DNA from: Acinetobacter ihumii
GTDB lineage: Bacteria; Pseudomonadota; Gammaproteobacteria; Pseudomonadales; Moraxellaceae
Length of the DNA: 64,000 bases
Assembly: GCF_900625095.1 (NCBI RefSeq)
Contig: NZ_LR130760.1
Coordinates: 2,247,106-2,311,105 of the forward strand
Direction of reading: 5' to 3'
Part shown: positions 22,964 through 31,576 of the stretch, piece after piece
Layout: each line of letters opens with the position of its first letter
Position numbering within the stretch: the stretch's first letter is position 1
Translations under genes and position numbers: made by a program
Notes under the pieces: generated by a model
Seen by the model: only the letters and a program-made list of their open reading frames with translations
What the model was told of the DNA's origin: nothing
Database searches by the model: none

Positions 22964-24217
22964 ATGAAAATGAAATTAAAAAAACTATCGCTACTGGTAC
23001 TGGTAGGTTTAAGCGGGGCAACTATTGCTTCAAATTTACCTTACAACGATATTGTGACTTCAGCTTCAGCTAAATATGGATATGACCCGCTTTTAATTCA
23101 TGCAGTAATTCAAAAAGAATCTTCGCATAACAATACTGCTAAGTCAGGCGTAGGCGCTCAAGGTTTAATGCAACTTATGCCCGCAACGGCTCGTTCTTTG
23201 GGCGTTACCAATCCCAATGACCCCACACAAAATGTTAATGCGGGTACTCGTTACCTGAAGCAATTAAATCAGCAATTCGGCAACATGCCCCATGCACTCT
23301 ATGCCTATAACTGGGGTATGGGTAATTTACGTTCGTATCTGAAAGGTAATAAAAAAGTTATGCCTAAAGAAACGCAAGACTATGTGCCTAAGATCGCCCA
23401 GTTTTATAGAAATTATGGCGGTACTGGTTCATATTTTGGTGGCAACGTAATTAAAGGCGGGACTACTTCAGGTGGCAAGCCTGCAACGACTGGCATAGAA
23501 AACAGTAATCAGAAGAAGATACAAGCCAAGCTAGAAACACAAAGCGCATGTAAGCCTGTAAAGCTACCTGAAGCAGAACAAGTTGATATTGATTCACCTA
23601 TCAACCTACCGCCTGTTCCCCCTGTAACTGGTGGCGTAGGTAAAACAGTTTTTGACCCGACAAAAAATGCCGATGCAGTTCTACAAGTTCAAGAATTAAT
23701 GAAGCAGATTCAAGTCTTGAAAGGGCAATATGACAGTGTGACTAAAGGGCTTGCAGGGCTAGGACTTCTTACCAATGTGATGCAAATTGCAGGCTTTGAA
23801 TTGCCTAATGGCTTTGATGCTCAACCGACTAATATTTTCAATACACCTAAAGAGCAAAACGCCTACAACGAATTGCAACGTCAAATTGCGACCAATACTG
23901 GTGTATATGCAAGCAAGGAATTGGCACAGATTCAAAACATAACTGCAAGCCGTGTAAACACAGCTTATGTAGACGCTGAAGTAGCTTGGACACAAGTAAA
24001 TTGTAATATGCAAAACCTAAAGTCGTTGGCTCAAGTAAGTACCAATACGTTAAAGCAATCAAAAGACTTGGCGAATGCCCTTGCTATTGAAAACAGTATG
24101 TTGGTAGCCAATCAAGCGAAGCTTAAAGCTAACATGCTCATGATGCAGTCAAGCATGGATTCTTATAAGGTCGCTTCCCATCAAGCCGTTCAAAAATTCT
24201 TGGGGACAGTAAAATGA
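22964..24217 (+). CDS. Fusion of VirB1-like lytic transglycosylase and VirB5-like minor pilin
   Basis: 417 residues with a signal peptide. The N-terminal half (about 25-150) is an SLT domain: LIHAVIQKESSHNNTAKSGV with catalytic Glu, GAQGLMQLMPATARSLGV, NAGTRYLKQL and ALYAYNWG. After a Pro-rich linker (~195-225) the C-terminal ~190 residues look like VirB5: VFDPTKNADAVLQVQELMKQ, LANALAIENSML and ANMLMMQSSMDSYK parallel the VirB5 at 29729 (VFDPTAVANMVKQLVQMQQQ, LANAIAIEQGYI). It would open the cell wall and contribute to the pilus tip in one polypeptide. The stop overlaps the coupling-protein start by 4 bp. Confidence 0.75.
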   Translation: MKMKLKKLSLLVLVGLSGATIASNLPYNDIVTSASAKYGYDPLLIHAVIQKESSHNNTAKSGVGAQGLMQLMPATARSLGVTNPNDPTQNVNAGTRYLKQLNQQFGNMPHALYAYNWGMGNLRSYLKGNKKVMPKETQDYVPKIAQFYRNYGGTGSYFGGNVIKGGTTSGGKPATTGIENSNQKKIQAKLETQSACKPVKLPEAEQVDIDSPINLPPVPPVTGGVGKTVFDPTKNADAVLQVQELMKQIQVLKGQYDSVTKGLAGLGLLTNVMQIAGFELPNGFDAQPTNIFNTPKEQNAYNELQRQIATNTGVYASKELAQIQNITASRVNTAYVDAEVAWTQVNCNMQNLKSLAQVSTNTLKQSKDLANALAIENSMLVANQAKLKANMLMMQSSMDSYKVASHQAVQKFLGTVK

Positions 24218-25731
24218 ATGATCAATCGCAAAAAATCTTCGGTCACGCTGTTTTAGCTGTTGTAATCACTGTGATTACAACATGGGCTATTTTTTTACCG
24301 AAGTTTTTTATTATCCCAAAAGATCATAAAGTCCAAGCTATTCTTTATGCAATTCCATTGACGTTTAAAACGCCTTTATACGTTTTAATATTGCTGTTGG
24401 CTTTGGTTATTAGTAGTGCTTTGGCTTGGTTTTATTTTCAAAACAATAAAACACCTTTTGGGGGCGAAAGATACGTTCGTGTTCTTCGGGGCTTGCAATT
24501 AGTAAGCCCATTCAAATTAAGAAGAATGACCAAAGAAAAAGATTACCAAATCCGTTTTTGCGGTATGCCTGTTCCTAAAGATTTAAAATATAAACACTTC
24601 CTTTTAACTGGTGGTACTGGTCAAGGTAAGTCAGTTTCAATCAGTGATTTTTTAGATTCTTGTGTTGCTGATTCTCGCAGTAAAACCCGCTTAATTGTGG
24701 TTGACCCTAACGGAACTTACGCAAGTTTATTTGCTAAGAAAGGTGATGTTATTTTCAACCCTTTCGATGCTCGATCAGTCCATTGGTCAGTGATTAATGA
24801 AGTACAAAATTCTTATGACATTGAAACATATTCAATGACAATCATTCCTAAATCTTCAGACGCAAATCACGAAAATTTTAATACGATGGCTCGTACTATT
24901 GTTAAGTCTGCCATGACCAAAGTTTTAGAAATGGATGAACTTACTAGAGAACAGCAGACACAACAATTTTTAGAAATTTTATTAATTTCAAGTGACGATA
25001 AACTCAAAGAGTTTTTAGTAGGTACTCAAGCTTACAGCTTACTTGGCAACTCTGAATTAGTCGGTACTTTACGCAGTATTGTTACTACATATTTAAGCCC
25101 TCACACTCATTCTAAAATTGGTGATTTTTCGTTTAGGGATTATTTAAAGCATGGTACTGGCAATATTTTTATTACTTGGCGTGAAGATCAATTAACTGCA
25201 TTGCAACCATTAGTTAGCTGTGCGACTGACGTTATTTGTAGTTCTTTATTATCTGACTTTGATAACTATTCTGATTTTATATTCTGCCTAGATGAACTCG
25301 GCTCTTTGAACCGTTTATCGTATCTCGAAGCAGTATTAACTAAAGGACGTAAACATAGACTTATTGCTTTAGCAGGCATTCAAAGTCTGGCTCAATTAAT
25401 CACGATCTATGGAGAAAAATTCTCTATTACGCTACGTGGTTGTTTTTCTTCTTTTGGTGTCTGTGCTGTCAACTCTCAAGACACTTATACACCCCAAGAA
25501 TATGAAAAAGCTTTCGGTGCAATTGAAGTATTAAGGAAAATGAAATCTGCAAATAAAGATTCAAGACCTGAACTTGTAAAAGAAAAAGAAAATGTAGTTA
25601 AAGCTGAAGAAATAAGCAGTCTTAAACCTCTGCACTTTTATATGAAGTTTTCAGGACATTACCCGCCAACTTTAGTAACGATGAAATACCGCACCTATGC
25701 TAAAGTTTCGGATTCTTTTTTGGCTGTATAG
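24214..25731 (+). CDS. virD4: Type IV coupling protein (VirD4/TraD-like ATPase)
   Basis: 505 residues. Two N-terminal membrane spans (about 10-30 and 42-68). Walker A LLTGGTGQGKSVSIS (~127-141), Walker B FIFCLDELGSLNRL (~350-363) and the downstream GRKHRLIALAGIQSLAQL segment are typical of TraD/TrwB coupling ATPases. It brings the relaxase-DNA complex to the VirB channel. Shorter than most family members. It is inside the virB operon and coupled to the upstream fusion gene. Confidence 0.88.
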   Translation: MNDQSQKIFGHAVLAVVITVITTWAIFLPKFFIIPKDHKVQAILYAIPLTFKTPLYVLILLLALVISSALAWFYFQNNKTPFGGERYVRVLRGLQLVSPFKLRRMTKEKDYQIRFCGMPVPKDLKYKHFLLTGGTGQGKSVSISDFLDSCVADSRSKTRLIVVDPNGTYASLFAKKGDVIFNPFDARSVHWSVINEVQNSYDIETYSMTIIPKSSDANHENFNTMARTIVKSAMTKVLEMDELTREQQTQQFLEILLISSDDKLKEFLVGTQAYSLLGNSELVGTLRSIVTTYLSPHTHSKIGDFSFRDYLKHGTGNIFITWREDQLTALQPLVSCATDVICSSLLSDFDNYSDFIFCLDELGSLNRLSYLEAVLTKGRKHRLIALAGIQSLAQLITIYGEKFSITLRGCFSSFGVCAVNSQDTYTPQEYEKAFGAIEVLRKMKSANKDSRPELVKEKENVVKAEEISSLKPLHFYMKFSGHYPPTLVTMKYRTYAKVSDSFLAV

Positions 25732-25749
25732 AAATTTTAGGGACAAGTT

Positions 25750-25950
25750 ATGAAACGTGAACAACTTTATGTAAGTGATGAATTTTTCGCAGAAATGGAC
25801 GAACACTTTTTGAGATATAAGCGTGGTGAATTAAAAGTTCCTGAAGAATTTAAGAACCGCAGACTTACCAAAAACTTAATTTATCTTATCGCTTTAGACC
25901 AGTTCTTTAAAGAGAAACATAAATTTTCAAATAGACCATTTATTGATTAA
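25750..25950 (+). CDS. Small hypothetical protein
   Basis: 66 residues, highly charged and helical (MKREQLYVSDEFFAEMDEHF, RYKRGELKVPEEF). Located 18 bp after the coupling-protein gene and just before the second T4SS operator. No family recognised. Its LTKNLIYLIALDQFF segment vaguely resembles a second RHH helix, so a local regulator is possible but unproven. Confidence 0.5.
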   Translation: MKREQLYVSDEFFAEMDEHFLRYKRGELKVPEEFKNRRLTKNLIYLIALDQFFKEKHKFSNRPFID

Positions 25951-25955
25951 GCTAG

Positions 25956-25979
25956 TAGAGTTATACTGTTATAACTCTA
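25956..25979 (+). promoter_or_regulatory. Operator palindrome upstream of the second T4SS operon
   Basis: Arms TAGAGTTATA and TATAACTCTA around CTGT, the same core as at 16046-16075, ending 9 bp before the next start. The contained TATACT may be a -10. Confidence 0.75.
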
Positions 25980-25988
25980 TAAGGAATA

Positions 25989-26705
25989 ATGACAATGTTT
26001 AAAAAACTTATAATCGGTTTAGCTTGCAGTACGCCACTGTTTGTATATGCGTCACCTTATGATGATCTTATTCACAAACATTCTGTAGCCAATGGTTTAG
26101 ACCCTAATTTAGTAACGGCAATTATGGCAAGAGAAAGCGCCTTTAAGCCAAATGCTCGATCACATAAAGATGCTAGGGGTTTGATGCAAGTCATTCCCTC
26201 TACAGCTCGTTTAATGGGTGTAGACCCTAGCCGATTATATGAACCTGAACAGTCTATTATTGCGGGTACTCGTTATCTCGCTTTCCTGAATAAAAGATTT
26301 AATGGTGATCTTACAAAAATGATTGCTGGATACAATGCAGGGCATGGGGCAGTTGAAAAGTTTGGAGGTATTCCCCCTTACCGTGAAACACAAAACTATG
26401 TACGCCTTGTATCCAGTAAATACCAAACACTAAATGGGGGTGGTTCATTTAAAACTTACACTGCAAATAATAACCCTACTGAAGCCAGTCGAAAAAGTGA
26501 CATTCTAGTTCTCGCTTCATGGCAACAAAATCAGTACCCGCAATACTCCGCAAGTCAAAATCAAAGTACAGAAAACAATAGCTATTCAGCACAATCTGAA
26601 CCTGTGCGCCTGCGTGTAAATAATCAACCAAGCAATCAACCAAACGTGCAACAAGCATCGTTTGTTCAAACTCTTAACAAAGGGCAATACGTCCAAGTAT
26701 TTTAA
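25989..26705 (+). CDS. virB1: VirB1-like lytic transglycosylase
   Basis: 238 residues (alternative ATG at 25995). Signal peptide (FVYASPYDD). SLT domain: LVTAIMARESAFKPNARSHK with catalytic Glu, DARGLMQVIPSTARLMGV, IAGTRYLAFLNKRFNG and MIAGYNAGHGAVEKFGG. The C-terminal ~90 residues are Gln/Asn/Ser-rich and disordered. Cuts peptidoglycan for T4SS assembly. It is the second SLT protein in the system, with the first fused to VirB5. First gene after the operator at 25956. Confidence 0.88.
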   Translation: MTMFKKLIIGLACSTPLFVYASPYDDLIHKHSVANGLDPNLVTAIMARESAFKPNARSHKDARGLMQVIPSTARLMGVDPSRLYEPEQSIIAGTRYLAFLNKRFNGDLTKMIAGYNAGHGAVEKFGGIPPYRETQNYVRLVSSKYQTLNGGGSFKTYTANNNPTEASRKSDILVLASWQQNQYPQYSASQNQSTENNSYSAQSEPVRLRVNNQPSNQPNVQQASFVQTLNKGQYVQVF

Positions 26706-26715
26706 GGAATAGATC

Positions 26716-27009
26716 ATGAATCTTTTAAATAAACTCAATCCTAAGCAATACGCAATTGTCTTATTTGCTGTTTTTTATGCTCAATTGGCAAATGCTGCGT
26801 TTGGTCAAAAATTTGCTCAAAAGCTTAACCAATTTAATGATGAATTAGTCATTATCGCAGCAGTCGCTTTCGTGACTGGTGTTATTTGTTTGGCAATCAC
26901 AATGCTTGGCGGTGGTAGTGAGAAAGTTAAGCGTTGGGGTATCGGCTTAATCGTTGCAGGTATCCTTGTTTTCGTTGCCCCTGATCTTGGTAATTTCTTC
27001 TTTAACTAA
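26716..27009 (+). CDS. virB2: VirB2 major pilin
   Basis: 97 residues: a long signal region ending AQLANAAFG, a short polar loop, then two hydrophobic segments (about 45-65 and 72-92, VIIAAVAFVTGVICLAITML and GIGLIVAGILVFVAPDLG) with a central GGGSEKVKRWG loop. This is the size and topology of VirB2. It is followed by virB3-virB4, as usual. Confidence 0.85.
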   Translation: MNLLNKLNPKQYAIVLFAVFYAQLANAAFGQKFAQKLNQFNDELVIIAAVAFVTGVICLAITMLGGGSEKVKRWGIGLIVAGILVFVAPDLGNFFFN

Positions 27010-27020
27010 ATAGGTGAGCC

Positions 27021-29732
27021 ATGAGCAAAACCACTGAAAAAAACGAAGAAAAAGACTTGCTGTTTGCGGGTCTTGCCCGAACTGCAAGGGTGGCAAATAT
27101 ACCTGTAGATATTTTCACTTACTTTTTCCTAATTTGTGGTTTTGCTACGTGCTTTTTAGCACTAATTGGCAACCTAAAATTAGGATTAATAATATCGGGA
27201 ATAATCTATTTATTGTTGGTTGTAGTGACCTACCAAGAAGATAGAGGGATTCAATATTTATGGTTTTCGATCAAACGTAGACTTCAGCGAACTAAAGTTT
27301 TTGGTGGCTATAGTTTTGATTCTCACGCAAAAGCTGACGATAAAAATATTGAATATAGTCAAAAGAAATTAGCGGGTGCTGAACAAATGGAAATCAATAA
27401 TTTACCTTATCTAAGCCCAATCAATGAACATGATATTAAGCTAGTTAATGGTGATATTTTTACGGTTTTAAAAATTACTGGCTTTCCGTATGAAACTAAA
27501 AGCTATGCTCAATTAAAGACTTTAAAAAAATATCGTGCAGATATGTTTAAACAACTTGGCTCTCGTTTTGTTGTTAGCGTTTATTATGATCGTCACGAAG
27601 TTAAAACCGAAATACCGCCTGCAAATGGCAATGAATTTTCAGATAGTTTTAACCAAAAATATTATGAAAAACTATCTAATGAACGCATGTTTCAAAATGA
27701 TATTTATGTGTCGTTGCTTGTCCGAAAATCTAACCCAAGTGACCCGCCTTTAACTCGTCTTAAAAATCTGTTTTTCAGAAGTGATAATGAAGAACAAATG
27801 ATTGCCGAATTAAATAATGCAGTAAGTATGTTTAAAGAGTATCTGCAAGATGCGAACCCAAGACAGCTAGGCACTTATTCAAAAGATAGCGTTTTGTATT
27901 CTGAAACAGTGAATTTTCTCGGTTATTTATTAAACTTAGAAAAAGCAGAAATTCCACTTCATCCAACTGAAATCAGAAACTACTTAGGCTATACACGTAG
28001 AGTTTTTGCGCCTGATGGAACTATTAAATTCTATCACCCAAGCGGTGAATTAACGGCAGGGGCAATCTATAGTTTGCCTACTCCTAGCTATCCAGAGGGT
28101 AGCGATCACACCATGTTAGATGAATTTCTAAAAGTTGATCATCCTTTAATTATTTCTCAAACTTTCATGATGATGGACAGACGTAAATCTATCAGCATGA
28201 GTACAACTCGTCAGAACCAATTAAAAAATGCTCAAGACAAGTCAGAATCTCAAATTGAAGCGATTAATGTTGCCATTGATGACTTAGCTTCAGGGCGTAT
28301 CTTAAACGGCATTTATTCATTAAATGTTTTAGTTACCTCTAAGACCCCATCTGAATTTAAAGAAGCAATGCAGAAAACTAGCGGGGCATTTCAGCGCAAT
28401 CACATGATACCTAAAAAAGAAGATTTAATTTCTGAACCTACTTTTTACTCTATGTTGATTGGCAACTATCACTTACTCCAAAGACCCGCAACTATTAACA
28501 CGACTAACTTTGCGGGCTTTGCCAGTATGCACAATAGTTCTACTGGCAAAAAAGATGGCAACCATTGGGGTGAGAATGTCATTCAGCTTAAAACGACAAG
28601 TAATACGCCTTACTACTTCAATTTCCATGAACATGATGTAGGTCATACTCGTATCACGACTGGTACTGGTGGCGGTAAGACTACTGTAATTAATACGCTT
28701 TTGACTGCTTCAGATAAGTTTAAGCCTTATATTTTTCATTTTGATTTTGAATATTCAGCTTCAGTTTGGATTAAAAGCATGGGCGGGCGACATACTGTTT
28801 TAAGTGAAATGGTTAAAACTGGTTGGAATCCATTGCAGTTAGATGACACGGAACAAAACCGTTTGTTTCTAAGAAATCTATTTTCTTTTATGGCTCAAGA
28901 CTACAACGATAATGGTAATCCAAAGCCTTTAAGCACTGCTGAAGAAAACAAGATCAAAGACGTTGTAGATGCTGTTTATAGCTATGAAAAGCACCTTAGA
29001 CGGCTTAGAAACTTTATTGGCTTGTTTGGTATGGCTGAAGATAACAACATGGCTGAACGCATGTCAAAATGGGTTAATGATGGGGTTTATGCCAATATTT
29101 TTGACAATGAAAGTGACAATTTCTCAATTGATGGCGCTCGAATTTTCGGCTATGAAATGAAAAATGTCATTGATAATGATGTGGTGTTAGGCGCTATGTC
29201 TATGTATATCTTCCATCAAATTGATATATCCATGTCTGAGGGCAAGCCCTTTATTGTTGTTGTCGAAGAAGGTCAAAGATATATCAGCAATCCGATTAAC
29301 TTAGCATGGCTTAAAATCATGCTAACCACGTACCGTAGACGTAACGGTATGATGATCTTTGTTACGCCAACGCCTGAAGTCATTACAAGAGATGACGATC
29401 TGATCGGGCAGTTTAAAACATCAATTCTATTGCCGAATGATAAAGCGAATGTCGCTACATATATGGGTAATGAGAAAAATAATGGCTTAGGCTGTACTCA
29501 AGCAGAATTTGATTGGGTTGTGAATACACCGCCTTATTTACGCCAATTTATGATTAAAAACTCGCATGATTCAGTTATTAGCAAATTAGATTTAAGCAAT
29601 ATGTCTGAAATTATCCCAATACTTTCAGGCAATGAGTTAAGACACAATATTCTTGAGGAAATATTGAGTAAAGATGAAAACTTGACCTACTCCCAGTGGG
29701 TACACGAATTTAACGAAAGGGTGAAATCATGA
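27021..29732 (+). CDS. virB4: VirB3-VirB4 fusion ATPase
   Basis: 903 residues. The first ~100 residues are VirB3-like (LLFAGLARTARVANIPVDIF, then two membrane segments). The rest is VirB4: N-terminal domain and C-terminal ATPase with Walker A TGTGGGKTTVINTLL (~545-560) and FIVVVEEGQRYI at the Walker B position. The usual Asp-Glu there is Glu-Glu, a conservative variation. VirB3/VirB4 fusions are known in several T4SS. It drives pilin extraction and channel assembly. The stop overlaps virB5 by 4 bp. Confidence 0.92.
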   Translation: MSKTTEKNEEKDLLFAGLARTARVANIPVDIFTYFFLICGFATCFLALIGNLKLGLIISGIIYLLLVVVTYQEDRGIQYLWFSIKRRLQRTKVFGGYSFDSHAKADDKNIEYSQKKLAGAEQMEINNLPYLSPINEHDIKLVNGDIFTVLKITGFPYETKSYAQLKTLKKYRADMFKQLGSRFVVSVYYDRHEVKTEIPPANGNEFSDSFNQKYYEKLSNERMFQNDIYVSLLVRKSNPSDPPLTRLKNLFFRSDNEEQMIAELNNAVSMFKEYLQDANPRQLGTYSKDSVLYSETVNFLGYLLNLEKAEIPLHPTEIRNYLGYTRRVFAPDGTIKFYHPSGELTAGAIYSLPTPSYPEGSDHTMLDEFLKVDHPLIISQTFMMMDRRKSISMSTTRQNQLKNAQDKSESQIEAINVAIDDLASGRILNGIYSLNVLVTSKTPSEFKEAMQKTSGAFQRNHMIPKKEDLISEPTFYSMLIGNYHLLQRPATINTTNFAGFASMHNSSTGKKDGNHWGENVIQLKTTSNTPYYFNFHEHDVGHTRITTGTGGGKTTVINTLLTASDKFKPYIFHFDFEYSASVWIKSMGGRHTVLSEMVKTGWNPLQLDDTEQNRLFLRNLFSFMAQDYNDNGNPKPLSTAEENKIKDVVDAVYSYEKHLRRLRNFIGLFGMAEDNNMAERMSKWVNDGVYANIFDNESDNFSIDGARIFGYEMKNVIDNDVVLGAMSMYIFHQIDISMSEGKPFIVVVEEGQRYISNPINLAWLKIMLTTYRRRNGMMIFVTPTPEVITRDDDLIGQFKTSILLPNDKANVATYMGNEKNNGLGCTQAEFDWVVNTPPYLRQFMIKNSHDSVISKLDLSNMSEIIPILSGNELRHNILEEILSKDENLTYSQWVHEFNERVKS

Positions 29733-30370
29733 AAATGAATAAAATAAAAATGTCGGCTGTAGCTTTTGCTTTAGCCTTTACTGCCAACACAGCAAACGCT
29801 TGGGACGTTGTATTCGACCCGACAGCCGTTGCAAATATGGTCAAGCAATTGGTTCAAATGCAACAGCAATACGAGATCATGAAGAAACAATATGAAAGTA
29901 CGACTGGTAATACTGGTATCGGAACTTCAGGCGTTAAGAATGTGCAAGACGTTGTTTCAGGCTCTTGGCAAGACGTAGTAGCCAATCAAAAGACTGGCTC
30001 ATTTGGTAATGCTCAAAAGGCTTATGACAAAGTGCTTACTACCATTGGTTCAGATGGTATGAATCAATTGCTAGGCAATGATCAATACAAGCGAAATTAC
30101 AACACGGTTAAGACTGGCTTTGCTTTCAGTGATGCTTCCTATAATGCTTTAAATGAGCATGTAGCAAACTTAACCACACTGAAGAACAAAATTAACTCGA
30201 CCCGCAATATTAAAGAAGCCCAAGACTTAGCAAATGCCATTGCTATTGAACAAGGTTATATCAACTCGATTGGTGCTAAATTGTCGGCTGTTCAAACTAA
30301 CCTTGCATCTAACAATGCTTCAAGCGGTGTGACCAGTACGCAAAGCTTTAAATCGTGGTTTGGTAACTAA
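29729..30370 (+). CDS. virB5: VirB5 minor pilin
   Basis: 213 residues with signal peptide (FTANTANA) then WDVVFDPTAVANMVKQLVQM, long helices with Gln-rich heptads, and NLTTLKNKINSTRNIKEAQD...LANAIAIEQ near the end. This is the P-type T4SS VirB5/TraC pattern. Predicted pilus-tip adhesin. A strong terminator follows directly, ending the main T4SS operon. Confidence 0.88.
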   Translation: MKMNKIKMSAVAFALAFTANTANAWDVVFDPTAVANMVKQLVQMQQQYEIMKKQYESTTGNTGIGTSGVKNVQDVVSGSWQDVVANQKTGSFGNAQKAYDKVLTTIGSDGMNQLLGNDQYKRNYNTVKTGFAFSDASYNALNEHVANLTTLKNKINSTRNIKEAQDLANAIAIEQGYINSIGAKLSAVQTNLASNNASSGVTSTQSFKSWFGN

Positions 30371-30378
30371 TTTCATCA

Positions 30379-30412
30379 CAAGCTAACAATTCAGGTTGTT
30401 AGCTTTTTTTTG
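30379..30412 (+). terminator. Rho-independent terminator after virB5
   Basis: Stem AAGCTAACAA / TTGTTAGCTT with loop TTCAGG and a run of eight T. Confidence 0.92.
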
Positions 30413-30432
30413 TCTAAATTTTAGGATTATCT

Positions 30433-30894
30433 ATGAAAAAAATCATAATCCCTGTATTAGCCTTAATCGCTTTCAATACATACGCTGAAACAGCACAGAA
30501 TGGCACAGAAACGCCAGTTGCTATAGAGGCTAGTCATACATCACTGACCACTAAAAAAGGCGAAATAGAGGTTAAAAAAGACGGAAAAACTGTATCTGTT
30601 TCTAAAGTACCTGAAAGCCCTTTAATTAATACAGTCACAACTACACAAACAACTTCAAAAGCGCCTGAAGCTAAAAAAGTAGTAAAAGAGATCCAATCTG
30701 AATCAGTCAAAGAACCTGTAGTGATTTATCAAGCCAGTGAAATTATGCCTGAGCTTAGTCAAGCCGATCTTGACTATATCAAGGCTGTAAATTCAAACGA
30801 TAAAATCAACTCAATTGAAAGCAAGATCGTTAATAACGAAGCGATTAGCAAAGAAGAATTGAAGATTTTACGCCAAAAGAATCCAAACTACTGA
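30433..30894 (+). CDS. Secreted hypothetical protein
   Basis: 153 residues: signal peptide (IPVLALIAFNTYA), then a long Thr/Ser/Lys/Glu-rich, probably disordered mature region, ending with a short charged helical segment (ELSQADLDYIKAVNSNDKIN...EELKILRQKN). No family recognised. Located after the virB operon terminator. A two-hairpin repeat begins right after its stop. Confidence 0.5.
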   Translation: MKKIIIPVLALIAFNTYAETAQNGTETPVAIEASHTSLTTKKGEIEVKKDGKTVSVSKVPESPLINTVTTTQTTSKAPEAKKVVKEIQSESVKEPVVIYQASEIMPELSQADLDYIKAVNSNDKINSIESKIVNNEAISKEELKILRQKNPNY

Positions 30895-30895
30895 T

Positions 30896-31081
30896 TGACC
30901 TTTTTGACAATTTCCTCGCACTCATAACCCACTTAAATCATTCAATAAAGTAGATGCCTGGTTAAGACTGCATACTTGCAGTTTTGACCAAGCATCGGGA
31001 TATGATTTTTCACAGTAAGAGTTTTAGCACGTATGGACCAAGCAATGAAGTTGCAAGTCCATACGTGCTAAAACGGTTTTA
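30896..31081 (+). repeat. Two-hairpin direct repeat, copy 2
   Basis: About 95% identical to 12679-12865. It carries the TGCAGT-stem hairpin and a perfect 17-bp stem (TTTTAGCACGTATGGAC / GTCCATACGTGCTAAAA) at ~31022-31075. Like copy 1 it begins at the stop codon of the upstream plus-strand gene. Confidence 0.9.
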
Positions 31082-31093
31082 TGGTGAACCAAA

Positions 31094-31576
31094 ATGAATA
31101 AGCTTTTTTGTATTACCCTTTTTTTGTTTTCAGCATACTGTCACGCTGATTATTACGGCAAAGTCACTTACGTTTTAGACGGTGATACTGTGAGTATCAC
31201 AAAACCAAACAACACTAAATGGCGGGTTAGACTGTCATTCATAGATGCCCCTGAAGTTGCCAATAATGCTAAAAATTCGCCTACACAGCCTTATGGTCAA
31301 CAATCGAAACAATATTTAATGTCTATGGTCTTAAACAAAACGGTACTCGTTAAAGAGCATGGAACTGATAACAATGGTAGGTTTCTTGGTGAGCTGTACT
31401 TGAATAAATTAAATGTGAATAAAGCAATGGTCGCCAGTGGCTACGCTTGGGCTTATCGCTACAATCTTCCTGATAGAACATACATAGATTTAGAGAATAA
31501 TGCTCGATCAAAAAAAATCGGGTTATGGAAAAGTCCTAACCCGATTAACCCCTATGACTGGCGAAAGAAATATTAA
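31094..31576 (+). CDS. Secreted thermonuclease-family nuclease
   Basis: 160 residues with signal peptide (FLFSAYCHA). The SNase-like domain shows GKVTYVLDGDTVSI, WRVRLSFIDAPEV (Arg and Asp of the active site), QPYGQQSKQYLMSMV, NNGRFLGELYL (second Arg and Glu nearby) and GYAWAYRYN. Ca2+-dependent nuclease, expected in the periplasm. Plasmid-borne versions are common near transfer genes, role uncertain. The stop overlaps the convergent gene at 31573 by 4 bp. Confidence 0.85.
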   Translation: MNKLFCITLFLFSAYCHADYYGKVTYVLDGDTVSITKPNNTKWRVRLSFIDAPEVANNAKNSPTQPYGQQSKQYLMSMVLNKTVLVKEHGTDNNGRFLGELYLNKLNVNKAMVASGYAWAYRYNLPDRTYIDLENNARSKKIGLWKSPNPINPYDWRKKY

